From contig NW_017386034.1 in NCBI RefSeq assembly GCF_000237925.1, positions 186,001 to 250,000 of the forward strand: 64,000 bases of DNA, in the 5' to 3' direction. The DNA is from Schistosoma mansoni. Taxonomy: Eukaryota; Platyhelminthes; Trematoda; Strigeidida; Schistosomatidae. This document shows positions 34,733 to 48,900 of this stretch, piece by piece (position 1 is the stretch's first letter; the number at the start of each line of letters is the position of its first letter). The notes beneath the pieces are model-generated. The model made no database searches. It had not been told where the DNA came from and saw only the letters and a list, made by a program, of their open reading frames with translations. A program made the position numbers and the translations under genes.

Positions 34733-35872
34733 ATGGAGAAGGAACATCGTGACGTCATTAGGAAGCTGCGCGTCTTTCTTGTGAAGAATATTTCAAACCT
34801 TGAAGAAATCCTCGATATACTGGAATCCTCACTAATTATTACTGAAAATCAACGCCATTCAATACTCTCTGGAGTAACATTAGCTGAAAAGATACGTAGA
34901 TTTTTAGATGTTATAGTCAGATGTGGCCCATTAGCATATGACAGGTTTAAGCAAGCTCTTCTGGAAACCAACCAAAAGAGTATATACGATCTTTTAAACG
35001 AAACAGAGGAACTAAAAGTCGTAACTGGTCATGGTATGTCATCAGAATGCTTATCTGATGCAAAAGACGAATCAATTATGATCCCAGATAGAGTGAGCTC
35101 ACATCCGTTGATACCCTACACGGTAACTTCGTTTCCGCGTGGTTACGTTCTCATAATAAATATAGAAGATTACAGTCGTGAATCCGGAGTACCTAATCGC
35201 CATGGTTCGTCACATGATGCATCTAAACTCCAAATCCTTTTTGAAGACTTTATGTATAGTGTTGCTGTCATTAAAAATCTAGAGGGTGAAAAACTTAAAA
35301 AAGTAGTGCGAGAATTCGCTTGCAAACCAGAGCATAGTAACGTACATGCGGCTGTCCTTATTATTTTAGCACATGGGTTAGAACATCATATTATAGCAAG
35401 TGACGGTATCCATGTTAGCATTGACGAACTGGTTGGTTGTTTTACCAACAAAAGATGTCCTCTTCTAGCTGGAAAACCTAAGCTCATACTTATACAAGCC
35501 TGCAGAGGTGAAGAACGTAATCATAATGGTCTTGTAAAGCGCGATTTCCAAGATTCTTTACTATCAAACTCTTGTGAAGTTTCATTAGATCCCAGCTCTT
35601 GGTTGTCGCTGCCACATATGAGTGACTGTGTAATTGTGTATTCTACCTTACCTGGATTTGTTTCTTGGCGGTCTGAAATAGAAGGGAGTTGGTATGTGAA
35701 GGTGTTCGTCGAAGTAACAAGGCTGCATGGACACAGGCTTCATATTCTTGAGCTGTTAACAGAAGTCAACAATAGGCTTGTGTCAGAGGCATCGAACTAT
35801 GGAATCAAACAAATATCACAACCAGTAACAACACTCACTAAGCCCTACTATTTGTCCACTCTGAAAACTTGA
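34733..35872 (+). CDS. CARD-containing caspase (initiator type, caspase-2/-9-like)
   Basis: 379 residues in one exon. Caspases are cytosolic Cys proteases that cut after Asp; those with a CARD are recruited to activating platforms to start apoptosis. Residues 1-90 form a CARD (MEKEHRDVIRKLRVFLV, then EILDILESSLIIT and FKQALLETNQKSIYDLL). The peptidase follows: NRHGSSHDASKL (Arg 156 in the S1 pocket), catalytic His 214 in ILAHGLE, catalytic Cys 257 in QACRGEE, and the p10 part with SWRSEIEGSWY (substrate-binding Arg 313). The linker between subunits is short, with candidate Asp sites (KRDFQDS). The ATG at 34733 is the first after an in-frame stop, and the CARD begins right there. A polyadenylation signal lies 160 bases past the stop. 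No intron is visible, which is unusual for this organism. Confidence 0.92.
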   Translation: MEKEHRDVIRKLRVFLVKNISNLEEILDILESSLIITENQRHSILSGVTLAEKIRRFLDVIVRCGPLAYDRFKQALLETNQKSIYDLLNETEELKVVTGHGMSSECLSDAKDESIMIPDRVSSHPLIPYTVTSFPRGYVLIINIEDYSRESGVPNRHGSSHDASKLQILFEDFMYSVAVIKNLEGEKLKKVVREFACKPEHSNVHAAVLIILAHGLEHHIIASDGIHVSIDELVGCFTNKRCPLLAGKPKLILIQACRGEERNHNGLVKRDFQDSLLSNSCEVSLDPSSWLSLPHMSDCVIVYSTLPGFVSWRSEIEGSWYVKVFVEVTRLHGHRLHILELLTEVNNRLVSEASNYGIKQISQPVTTLTKPYYLSTLKT

Positions 35873-36031
35873 AAAATTTATTGTATCCAGAAATATAGTA
35901 ATCTACTTTCACCCCATTGCTACTAGCTTTATTCTCTACGGAAGTTGTGGGATAAGATCGATGATTGTGATTAAACGTAAAGATTATTCTTACGATCACC
36001 AATGCATGGGCATTCAAAATCTTTCTTAACA

Positions 36032-36037
36032 AATAAA
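36032..36037 (+). terminator. Polyadenylation signal of the caspase gene
   Basis: AATAAA, 160 bases after the stop codon. Confidence 0.55.
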
Positions 36038-36169
36038 TGTTTTCCCCTGGCATATTTCGGATCTACCCATTTTCACCTATGTTGGAGCGTTGTGAAAGCA
36101 TATATGCTCAATAGTTTACGGTACCATTAATCAGGACAGCTAGATATACCCATTAAACTCAGTAAAACA

Positions 36170-36300
36170 TAACTGGGTGGTTTGTCGGTCGGCGCTTGCG
36201 AGAGACGGTTAGCATGTTGTTCAAATACTTTCGCCGGTATGAAATTGCCCTACACAGTGATAAATCGGACTTGAATCTCTGGACGCAGATATATGTCCCC
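36170..36300 (+). repeat. Possible decayed tRNA-like SINE head
   Basis: GTCGGTCGGCGCTTGCGAGA, then GACGGTTAGCATG and TGTTCAAATACT, resemble the A-to-B box region of the SM-alpha copies. No hammerhead follows. Weak. Confidence 0.3.
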
Positions 36301-36670
36301 ATACACAAACTACATGGCTCATAATTTTTTAACAGTGCTTATGCATGTGATTTAAATTTTCTGTTACGGACAAGTCTTTGAGGCTTGATTTGCATGTTCC
36401 GGATGACACAACTGCACATATTTCGCCTTGATATTTTTAAATCTTGTCTAAGACAGAACTGCTTTCGTCTGTATTTGTGTGCAGTCTAAAGGAGTACATT
36501 TTACGACAACAGTAGATAAGATCCCGAAAAGTATGAAAACTTCGTATTGCGATCACCTTTTTATATCACTTCGAAGAAATTACAAAAAAATCTGGAAGTA
36601 ACTATATACAATATTCCTGTGAGAAGTAACGTTTGAAAAAGAAATTTACAAAGTCAAAAGATTAAGAAAT

Positions 36671-36994
36671 TTAATACTGAGCACGGGCCATTAACTCAGC
36701 AAATGTAACAGGAAGCCAGCCACCATCACTGGGATTGTACACATAACTGACGTTGCGGTCGAAAAACACTTGTAGTGATTCAAGTCTATATACTTGTTGA
36801 CCTTCGAACATCCGGTTTGAAATAGGATGGAACAGAAAACCGCGCTGCGCTGCTACTTGTTCAACTTGTTTACGTAGTGTTGTTGGAGGAGGAGCGACCA
36901 AAGGTGTTGATCCAAAAGCTGGTGGAAGTACGCATGATGAGCCAGCAGGAAACCTTGACACATCTGACTGACTTTGCTTTGAGATCTGAGGTTC
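36671..36994 (-). CDS. TFIP11: TFIP11 last exon (C-terminal domain)
   Basis: Acceptor TTTATTTAG ends at 36995. 107 codons, then TAA at 36673-36671. The part [20 protein letters not shown] and [11 protein letters not shown] matches the conserved C-terminus of TFIP11 proteins (human VFMPVIGKRHEGKQLYTF). A Pro/Ser-rich stretch precedes it. Confidence 0.9.
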   Translation of the reverse strand, partial: EPQISKQSQSDVSRFPAGSSCVLPPAFGSTPLVAPPPTTLRKQVEQVAAQRGFLFHPISNRMFEGQQVYRLESLQVFFDRNVSYVYNPSDGGWLPVTFAELMARAQY

Positions 36995-39900
36995 CTAAAT
37001 AAAGTGCAACAAAGTACACAAGACTTAAAGCAAGTTAGTTTATCTTACGTTCACAAATAAGGTACAGTTTTTTATCCGAAATTAACTACTCCCATTATCT
37101 GGTACTTTTGGAAAATGTCAGCAGTATTGTTTAGCAAAACGACTTAACAAACAATAAAACATGGTGTGACGTGAGAAAACTGGAAAATTCGATAAGCCGT
37201 ACATGTACTAGGCTTCGTGATAATTACTTTGTAAATTACGTACTCATAGGTTACGCGTTTTCTGACATTCAAGTAATGCGTAAGTGTAATTAGGAGTTAC
37301 ACATTTGCATTGTGAAAAACTTCGTCGCGTAGTCATTACGGGTGTAACTGATACATATTACGATCTTAGAATTGATTTAAAATTATGTCAGGCGTGAGAG
37401 GTCTATGGTTAAATCAAATGAACTAATTTACTTGGTAAACAACACTTATCTAAATTCTTGAAAGCCGTTAGAGCTTAGGTAATGGCATTTTGAGTTTCCC
37501 TACTTTTTAACGGAATTTTTGCATCGCAGATCCAGCTGATCAAAACTGGATGAATATACAATTAAGACGAATTTATGATTAATTAGCCACTTAAACAACT
37601 CAACAGTATTTAAAAGGACATCTCCAAGAATTCAAACCCATGATAACTTACTTGAGGCGGTAACCCTCTCATTGACCGTTCCATCATTGCCAAAGCTTTT
37701 GTCAAAGCATCTTTGACACTTGCATATTCCATACACTCAGGAGGTAACTGACCTTTCCAACCAGCATACCAACGCCCAACTTCTTGATAAACTTGACCGG
37801 CAGCAGCGTGGTCTCCTCGTTGCCTAGCTTCCACCCCTTGATTCAGCCAGTTTGAAAGGACTGAGAGCCAACGTGACCAGAAATGATGTTCAAGTAGGTT
37901 TACAAGTACAGCCGGGCCAATCAGGTCTGCCCAACGCATCACCCAGTTCCACGGATCCATGTTTTGCTTAGCGGGATTAAGCTAAATATCAGAATTTTTT
38001 TTGAAAAAAAATATTGCATCAGAGGTGTAGTCATAAGTAAGTTCCTAACATATTAGTCCCTAAGTTAAAAATTGTGTGGAAACTCCTTAGGAATTAGTTA
38101 AGAAGTGCAACAACAGTAATAATTAAAATGTGAATAAGAAAGGTATTGTCAATCCTTTTTGAAGTTTTGGCCTCCAATCAACTGTTTTGTTTTTAGTATT
38201 TATGAAAGACTACATTCTATCATGACATAAAATGTACTAGACATGTATATACTTGCCAGACTGAGCAGACCTTTCTTACATCTACTATTTGTAGCTTAGC
38301 ATACACGCCCAGTATTGGTAATTGATTCATATTGCTGAGTGAGATATCTTTATCGTATTTGAGTGGACGACCTCATTAGATTTTCTTTAGGTATCTTTTA
38401 ATCACATTCTAAAAGCGGATGTCAAACGATGCATATGTTTAGTTTCTAGCAGTAATTTAGTACGTGAAATGGAGTTCTGTATGCAAAAACCTCAGCAATT
38501 AAAGTTTAGTAGTCTCAAGTATTTTGTCAGTAATCTTCAGAGAAATTACTGCCATATTTGGTACATTCAAACACCAGAAATCTATGGGCCACACAAATAA
38601 GGGATAGGCTTCGTGTAGAAAAGTGAACAAGAACACAACAGAATAGGAAATCTAATCCAGTTAAGAATACAACCAATAGATTTCTAGTGAACGAAGTTCA
38701 TCTTTTATTGAGATCTCCACAGAAAATGTTATTTTGAATATCTCCATATATTCGGCGATCATGATTTGTGAGTGCACACGTTTGTTTAAATTTTGATGAG
38801 GGTTTATCCAAACTTGTTATAACTTGTGGCCGCCAATTAGAGAGCAGTGAATTATCGATTGGACCAATGACACACAAAACCTATACCAGCAGTCTACAGT
38901 ACTTGTCGATCCTGCTATCTGCCTAGCCCAGCCAGTTAAATCCAGAATACCAATCTCAGCCTCTGTGGTATGAATCATTTATTTCAAACATACTGGGTTT
39001 ATACACCAAACAGACAGACCACATAGTACCATAAAATAGGAAAACAACATTTGTACAAGATTTAGCCAAATGTGGCTGTGAATAAGGGAGATAGTAAATG
39101 ATAGACAAGGCATAATTCAAGAATAGTAAGTCGTATAACAATAGTTTAATTATTTAACAATTATACGATAAAAATATATGCATAGTATTGGTTCATAAGT
39201 GGATCCCAAATTAACCATTCCCTACTCTTATCGGGACATAACGAAACTAAATTATACTATTATAAAATACGATAATAACTCCGTTTGTAGCCCATCCGAG
39301 AGCTACTGCCTCTCTAAAGCCCGGATAAAGGAGGAGAGTTGGGCATAGTGTTAGCGACCCCATCCTGTAGAAAAATAACTCGCCAAAAAACGCTTACCAG
39401 GAAAAATTGTCCAAACCATTTAAACTCTGCCCTGGGAGTCAGATGGTCTTCATTTAGAAGGATTATGACGCCTCATGGTGAAAGCCAAGTCCCTTGGGGA
39501 GTCACGAGGCCGATGCCCCTTCTAACAACCAGAGCAACCATTTATTTAGGTCCACGGAATGCTCATACAATGTGGGGAACCGGCAGTCTTCCAAATTGCT
39601 GCAGAGATGAAGAATACAACCTGGAGGTGCCTGTGATCAGTGAAACACATCGGACGCAGGTTGGACAACAACGACTATCTTCAGGGGAACTTCTGTTATA
39701 CTCCGGTCATGAAGAAGAAAATGCCCCACATACACAAGGAGTTACATTGATGCTGTCCAGAAAAGCACAGAATGCACTTATAGGATGTGAATCTCATGGA
39801 CCAAGGATCATCAAAGCCTCCTTCGAAATAAAGAAAGAGGGCATTACAATTAACGTCATTCAATCCTATGCGCCTACCGACGACTACAATGAATACGTTA

Positions 39901-42900
39901 AAAATCAATTCTACGATAGGCTGCAGTCAATTATCGAGAAGTGTCCAACAAAGGGCCTGACCATTCTGATGGGAGACATAAATGCCAAGGTTGGAATGAA
40001 CAACACCGGATAAGAAGATGACATGGACTGAGAGAAAGAAATAAAACTGGTGAGAGATTTGCGAACCTATGCACCTTTAATAAACTGGTCATAGGCGGCA
40101 CTATATTCCCACACAAACGCATTCACAAGACCACATGGACTTCACCGGATCACACTACACAGAACCAAATCGGCCATATCTGCATCGACAAAAAGTTCAG
40201 GAGGATGATATGAAAAGCAGGAGAGGAGCTGATATAGCATCAGATCATCATTTGCTGGCCGTCAAGATGAAATTAAAACTTAAGAAACACTGGACAACGG
40301 GGCGGACAACGTCACAAAAGTTTAATACGATTTTTCTTCGGGATAATGACAAACTCAGGATAGCCCTCAGCAACAGCTTCCAGGCCTTTCATGATCTACT
40401 CTATGGAGAGCAACTGGAAAGGGATAAAAGAGGCAATCACTTCAACATGTCAGAAGGTTTTGGGCCACAAGAAACACTATCACAAAGAATGGGTTACTGT
40501 TGATGCACTGCATAAGATTCAAGAAAGGAGGGTCAAGAAGGCAGCCATCAATACCAGCCGAACAAGAGCAAAAAAAGCCAAGGCACAAGCTGAATACACC
40601 GAAGTAAACAAGCAAGTGAAGAGGAGCATCAGAACCGACAAACGTAAATATGTGGAAGATTTAGTAATGACGGCAGAAAAGGCTGCAAGAGAAACATGAG
40701 ACAATTGTATGATACAACAAAGAAACTCGCTGGGAATGACCGTAGCCCAGAACGACCAATGAGAAGCAAGGAAGACAAGGTAATCACCAACATTGATAAA
40801 AAAACGAAACAGGTGGGTAGAACATTTCAAAGAACTCTTGAATCGACCAGCTCCACTGAACCCACTCAACATCGAAGTAGCGCCCACGGACCTCCCAATC
40901 GATGTTGGCCTGCCAACAATTGAAGAAATCGGCATGGCCACCAGACAAATGATGGGCGGCAAAGCAGCAGGACCAGACGACATTCCAGCAGAGGCACTAA
41001 AAGCAGATGTAGCAGCAACTGCAAAGATACTCCACATTTTCTCCAGTAAAATTTGGGATGAAGAACAAGTACCAACAAAGTGGAAAGAAGGACACCTGAT
41101 CAAAACACCAAACAAAGGCGATCTCAGCAAGTGAGATAACTATAGGGGCATCAATCTTCTCTCAATACCAGGAAAAGTCTTCAACAGGGTGTTGTTAAAC
41201 AGAATGAGGGACTTCGTAGACAGCCAAATCCGAGACCAACAGACTGGATTCCGTAAGGATCGATCGTGTACAGACCAAATCTCAACTCTACCGATCATTG
41301 TGGAACAATCAATTGAATGGAATTCATCACGCTACATCAACTTCATTGACTACAAGAAAGCGTTTACCAGCATGGACAAGTAAACACTATGGAGGCTTCT
41401 TCGACACTACGGCGTACCTGAGAAGATAGTCAATATCATACGGAGTTCCTGTGATGGATTAAACTGCAAAATCGTGCATGGAGGACAACTCACTGACTCG
41501 TTTGAGGTTAAGACCGGTGTCAGGTAGGATTGATCACTCTCACCCTTTCTTTCTCCTGGTGATCGACTGGATTATGAAGACATCAACATCTGGGGGGAAG
41601 CATGGGATACAGTGGACAGCTAGGATGCAGCTGAACGATCTAGACTTCGTGGATGATCTGACTCTTCTATCACACATGCAACAATAAATGCTGGAGACGA
41701 CGACCAGTATAGCAGCAGTAGGTCTCAACATACACAAAGGGAAAAGCAAGAGTCTCAAACACAACACAACATGCATCAATCGAATCACACTTGATGGAGA
41801 AGTTTCTAAACATTTTACGTAGCTAGGCAACAGCATTGATGAACACGGTGGAACTGATGCAGATGTGAAGGCGTGGATTGGCAAAGCAAGAGCAGAATAT
41901 CTACAACTGAAGAACATCTGGAACTCAAAACAACTGTCAACCAACACCAAAGTCAGAATTTTCAATACAAATGTCAAGACAGCTCTTCTGTATGGGGCGG
42001 AAACTTGGTGAACTACCAAAGCAATCATCCAGAAGATACAAGTGTTTATTAACAGTTGTCTACGCAAGATACTTCGGATCGATTGGCCAGACACTATCAA
42101 CAACAATCTATTGTGGGAGAGAACAAACCAGATTTCAGCGGAGGGAGAAGCGCTGGAAGTGGATAGGACACACATTGAGGAAAGCACCCAATTGCGTCAC
42201 AAGGCAAGCGCTCACATGGAATCCTGAAAGCCAAAGGAGAAGAGGAAGACCATAGAACGCATTACGCCGAGAAATGGAGACAGACATGAGTAGAATGAAC
42301 AAAATTTAGATAGAACTAGAAAGGCCCAGGACAGAGTGGGTTGAAGAATGCTGGTCGGCGGCCTATGCTCCATTGGGGTTAACAGGCGTAAGTAAGTAAA
42401 ATACAATAATAAATACTTAAGACATTAAGCTAAAGGCCAAAGTGCATTTTAAAAGCTGATAATAGACTACTTACACCACAAAAGAAATATGAAGATTGTA
42501 GTCTATTACAACGAAATTAGAAGTATACGGCCCCACTGGGTTTATTAAGAGCCAACTAGGAAAAGGGATTCTGTGAATGTACTGACCAGTTAACAGGTGA
42601 GATTTAGCGATCAAATGAAAAAGGTTAAGGCCAAACTATTGTAAATGAACGAATAAAAACTAACTTGAAACTGTTGTAACGCTAAAGCAAGTTTCGGCAC
42701 TACATGGCGACTTAAAAAAGCTGCCATGGACGTGACCGGGAAAATGGTTCGCCAAGGCATTAGGACTGAGCGGGCAGATGCATCACTAGGATGCCAGTTA
42801 GTAAGGCAGCTTCCTAACTTCTGGAGAACCATATCATGTAAACATGAGAGACGTTCGACTCCTCCAAACCAAGGTAGCCACGGATGCAACCAAGTGTGAA

Positions 42901-45900
42901 CAGGTACTGTATCAGTTAACGGATTCCATGAGGAAACAGCATCCTAAAAGTTGGACATGTTTAGAAATAACGTAGTAAGAAGGAATTATGGAAGCATTTG
43001 AAAAGTTGGCAAGCGACAAAGTTACTACTTTGTCTTAAAAAATAAGATTCACTATTTACAAGTCGAATGGTTTAATAATTACCATGTACAATACAAAAGT
43101 ACACTCGACATTTACCTTAGCTGTGGATCAAACAGGCACTAATATATGAAATTTAGTGTTAGCTGAATTAACTAAGTCAAGAAAACTTCGAACCTCGTTA
43201 ACGAAAACGATCGTGGGCTTGGTATCTGCTAAGCAAATTTGTGTGCACATCTGGTGTTATCCATAGAAAAAGGTAAAAACCAACGACTACAGACCTTGGT
43301 TGACAAAGTTGATATAAACACCAGGAGTACTGAATACATTCCTTACAAAATATTGAATCTTGAAGTTCTATGATGTCTGAGTTTGTTTTTGTTAGATTTT
43401 AATCCCTTTAAAATGTTTTAGTGTTAATTACCTCAAGTCTTACTTTATGGAATCACTACATATCATAAATGTATAGTGTAAGAACTTGGGTCCACTGTGC
43501 ATATGTACCCGGTACCCAAGTTGCCCACGACTAAATATGAAATATAGCAATATTCTAATAACTGAAAGCTGAAAGTAGCCTTTGGATATCCTTTATCTTA
43601 AGCTACGGACAAGCATTTCACTGAAAACAAAGTAAAATAACTAGTTACAACTAAACAGCGAGTATTAGATACTGATTACAATTACGGTCATTGTACAATA
43701 TCAACGAACAATACCGAGGAAGCTATCGGAAATAAATCTAAATTCAACGAACCTGTAATTTCGGAAGAATCAGCTGGTCCAGTATTTTGCGCTGCAACAT
43801 ATCATCCGGTAACAAAGGTTGCCAGGCTTCGAGAACCTCCAAGAGAGGTTCGCAGTCTCGAGGATTCCATTCGTTAACAATAGTGCGGCGTATAGCGCTC
43901 AACCAGCTTGTTTCAAGTATAACATCAAATGCACAAGAATTTTGGAAGAAATCTCTCCAGTGTCCCAATAAATCGAGACAGAATGTAGGTTCCTAATTTG
44001 GGTATGTTAAAAGAATTAGTAATAAGGACTCACATGACGACCGTCATACTTATGTAACGCACCAAAAACACTAGGAAAATCAAACCGCAAAATAGATAAG
44101 ATTATTACTTAATTTACTAGTGGCGTACTAATATTTTACTGAATATTTTTAAACGCTAATAAATATATGTAACAGTGAGTGGAAGTAGATATGTGTTCAA
44201 GACGATTCATATGTTTAGTGATGACAATATGGTTTGATTATAAACGAGATGTCGTATAGTGTTAGAAGTTTGAGGGTAGTTTTCACTTTCCGGTTGCTCA
44301 CATCGTGAAATGACATTCCCTCCTGAAGAATCTGGAAAGGAAACTGGGTTGGTAGTGGTCTTAGCAACCTGGGAGTTTGATAAAACCCGCTGTACAACTG
44401 CTTGGAGCCGGTCTGCGACCGGCTCGTTATGGGCAGTTTTTATTGTGCTGGCTCCATACTTACAGAGACCATACTGCGGGAGACAAAAATTCATGAGATA
44501 CAGTGAGTTGTGACATTCTTAGGGTGGACCTCTTCCAAATCCCTTCCATTTTAAGAGAGGGCGACGTTGCAGTTTCTGGTTCCCTAACAGAAACAGCTTA
44601 CTGTTGTCACATCTATACAGCTAGTAGCATTATTTCGCCCTCGGACCTTAATTTGTTGCTTTAAGTCTTACCGTCCCCCCAAACGACCTGTTGGCATAAT
44701 AGGACCTGAAGAAATAAATATTCCAGCCAATACACCTCAGTTGAATCTAAGAAAACAAAACTCCAAAACTCTTACTTCCAGCTACAAATAATATCCATCA
44801 ACACAAAATCTGCGCCAGATTAATGAGTTTCAGCAGAAAATTGTATCAATCTGGCATAAATTAGATTCGCATTTAGATTCAAAGCCGAGTAGGTTCACAT
44901 TTAACCAGAGAATAAAAAAACAGTCAGTATCAATAGGACACAACTACTGTGTACACTAAGAAAAAAATCTGGGAATTTCAGCAAGTAAATAAATAATTAA
45001 TAATACGGAATAGACTATATGAAAACCCTGACATATGTAATAAATTTTATTCATTAAAATTCCAGTCAAACCATCTTTAAACTGATTATTGCTTTGCCTC
45101 ATAGCAAGACATAAATGCATAGAGATGAACTAATGAGATTTTCCTGATAAAAGTTTCGCATTGATAAAGCTGGGGAGCATAAAAAAAGCAAAAACACATC
45201 ACCCACCTTAAGAGGATTCCATTTAGCAAGTGAATTATCCAACATTGGGCGGGCGATTGACGCCATGAGAACAGGCATTTCTACTAAGTTAGCACATTCC
45301 TCACGTATAAGTGACACCCAAGACGAGATAGCTTCCGAGGTTAAGTTCGTATCACAGCCTGAATGAAATGTGAATTCATCCTCAAACTTCTTTATTAAGA
45401 TTAAAGCTTTATTGAGTTGATTCACTTCAGATTCTTCTCCGTTAACTATCTGAAAGTTTATGAAAAGAACAAAATTCATCATAAAAATATCGACAACATA
45501 AGTAAATTAGTATTTTGTCAGATGTGATCCGGACTATCCGAACATTGGTGTATGATTTCAGACAAAATTTACATGTACCATAATCCTATACACCTGTAAA
45601 GTGTTTTGTAATTGATCTATGATTGCCGAAAAGAAAAATTAATGAACGTCTTCAAGCCGAACAAAATTTTGTAGAGCACTGCATTTAAATTGCAATTAAC
45701 TAAAACAGACAAGCTGTGTAGATGCACTAAATCTCACATTTACTTATTTGAACACGTGAATATTGATACAAAGGGGAACCAATTACAAATGAGCAACACA
45801 ATAACAATGAGAATGTGAGGAGATAGGGAATGTAAAGTACGTATAAGAAAAAGGAGAGCAACAACGAACAGAAATTAGTATGAGAGTGAAATAATAATAC

Positions 45901-48900
45901 GAAGAACAGTTCAATTAGCAAAAACACAACCAGAAAGAATGCCAGTTAAAGAGGTTACGTCTACTTTTTATGAAGAAAGTAAAAGAAAGCTACTGCAAGA
46001 TCGCCACTGGCTTTTGTTCTGAGCCATATCTGATAAAGTCTTAAGCCACTGTGTTGGATCATCTCTAGGAAATCAACCAAGGAGTCGTGAAGGACAAACA
46101 GAAGCCAGTCCTGTACAGCTTTCTTCCATACCACGACACCATGTCATACACTTACCACCTTTCCGCTTTTTCCAACCAGTCCCAGCGTCGGCAAATAATG
46201 CACGACGTGGAGTTCTCTGAGACAACATTCATAGGAAATTTCCAAGCCACGGAAGTCGATTTTTCAAGATAGTAACACTAATTGAATTATCGTCTCTGTC
46301 CCCGAACACACGACGCTGAACCTGTGCATTACTAACATGGTGTTGTCACCGGATGTCATCAGTCCTTAAGAGACAACAATGATCAAACAGAGTCACTTAA
46401 GCTCCTCAACTCGGAGAAGCCAGGTTTCACAAGAATAGAGGAAAACTGCTTTCACTGATGAGTTGTAGATCCTACTTTCTACAGTCAGATTAACATCACG
46501 CAGGCACCAAAGATGGCCCACATTGGCATAAGCCGCTCTGGCTTTCTTTATACGTGAATTGATCTCATCACTCACGCTACCACCAGCGCTTATGCAGCTA
46601 CCCAGATACACGAACTTCTCGACTACTTCTATCCGCTCACTACCCAGAGTAAGTGCAGGATCAGGGTCCTATCAGTCTTGTGAAAGTACTTTGCACTTCG
46701 AAGGTGCAAAACGCATACCATACCTACGGACACTAATTACCAACCGCTTAAGTGTGAATTGCGTGGTTTGAGTATCATCGCACAGTAAGACAATATCATC
46801 CGCATACTCAAGGTTGGAAAATCATTCTCCAAGCAACAGATACACACCATCACTACCCACATTCATCAGAGCTGTTTCCAGAACATCCATAGAAAATTTG
46901 AAGAGGAATGGTGGATTTCGGCAACAATGACTAACCCCACTGCTTGAATGGAACAATGGAGAGAAGCGGTTGTATGTCCTGACTCTGCCTGAGGTGTTTG
47001 TATAAAAGCGCTTTTAAGATGTTAATATACCTCTCAGGCACACTCCAATCACCAGGCTTCTCAGTCCTTACGCAAGCTATTCCCGATTCCATTACATAAC
47101 AGTCTTCGTTTAAAGTCAAACTCACGGTCACCAAAAGTAGGCCGACAGGCTTCAGTGAGTTGTAAGGAGCCCGAAGAAACCCAGTGCTTATAAGCGGGAC
47201 GTTTTGCGAACCCGCAAGCGACTTTACTAGCCATTTTCATGGCGTCATGGAATTGCAACCAATGCTCATTTATACTTTTCTGTGGAATGGTAGCTAACTT
47301 TGAACCTAGCTCGGTTTTTTATTTAGTTGCAACAGAAGCTGCAACCAATTTGCTGACATCAATCCGTTTAAGACGATGAATCTCTTGGTCACTGAAACGT
47401 GAGGTAAGATTAGCGCAAACAACGGTATGATCAGAGTCAAGATAGGTACTCCAAAAGGAGCATCAGTCTTGTACACAATCATGCTAGCGGTAGCTGATCA
47501 CGATGTGATCAATCTGGGTCCATGCTTGAGATGTAGAGGGAGGACACAAGGTGACACACCGACGATGATTGTGCCTGTAGTTAGTACTAGCTGGGAACGG
47601 GTTGTAGCCTGCGCATAGTCAATCAGTCAGCTACAACGTAGGACCAGGCACATATATGCATCGGTCCAAGTTGCCATACCTCGTTAGCACAACAAGATGA
47701 ACACCGGATTCATAGAAGTAATTAATTTAGTGGTGGTAGTATATAAAGAAAGGTTGTATATAAGGATATAGTATAGGAAGGAAAAAAGTTATGAAGCAAT
47801 TTTAATCTCAAGGTTTAAGGGAGGATAAAGAGTGTATACACCTACGCCATTGTGATCGATTCTGAGCCATGTCACCTAGAGTCTCCAACCATTGGTTACG
47901 ATAGTCATGCGGACCGCAACCAGGTAGTCTGCATCTACCAACATGGCTCAGACTAGAAGTTAGTGACTTCAAGCACTGATGCCATGTTTTGGTTTGGCCG
48001 CCCCTAACTCTCTTCCAACCATCCCCTACACTAGTCAGCATTGCGCGTCGTGGTAATCGGTGTTCAGGCATACGTAACACGTGGCCCAACCATCTCAGTC
48101 GATGAAGATTCATGACCTCATCAACTGATTTGCCATCGTTCCCTAATACCCTGGGTCTAACCTCACTATTACTTACCCGGTGATCCCAGCAGATGCGAAC
48201 AATATTTCTAAGGCATCTGTGGTCAAATACTAGTAACCTACGAGTATCTTCTACTCTTAATGGCCATGTTTCACAGCCGTGAAGTAGAACAGAGCGAACT
48301 GATGCGCAGTATACTCGTCCCTTAATTGATAGACGGATATCTCGTCTTCGCCATAGGTGACGTAAGTTGGCAAAAGCCAAACGAGCTTTTTGAATCCGTG
48401 CTGAGATTTCGTCAGACACCAACCCATTAGGGCTGATCAGACTTCCAAGATAAGTGAAGTTGTCGACGCGTTCGACTACTTCACTCCCTATCCTCAGTTC
48501 AGGTGTTGACGCAGGCCAGTCCTGGAGTAACAATTTACATTTGGATGGGGAGAAACGCATCCCAAACATCCTGGCATTATTACTTAGTTCTAACAGAAGA
48601 CTCTGAATTTTGTCAGCGTCTTCACCAAACAGGACTATGTCATCTGCGTATTCTAAGTCGCTTAGTGGTCCCCCTGGTAGGAGATCAATTCCTGAAAATT
48701 TAGTCGAAGAGAGTGTTATTTCCAGCAACAGGTCTATAATGAAGTTAAACAAAAACGGGGATAGTGGACAGTCTTGACGGACACCACTTGAGGTTGTAAA
48801 ATCATATGACAGTTCGCCATAAGCTCTCACTCGACTGATAGTGTTCGAGTATAGAGCCTTTACAAGGTTTATGTACTTCTCAGGTACACCTTTCAATGAC

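Noticed and set aside
40519-41130. 203-codon minus-strand frame
   Set aside because: Antisense shadow of the RTE LINE RT; the plus strand carries the recognisable motifs. The same holds for the minus-strand frame at 41540-42187.
45727-45927. Minus-strand hydrophobic frame considered as the missing TFIP11 exon
   Set aside because: Its composition (runs of F, L and S) reflects a purine-rich plus strand; it has no similarity to TFIP11 linker motifs.
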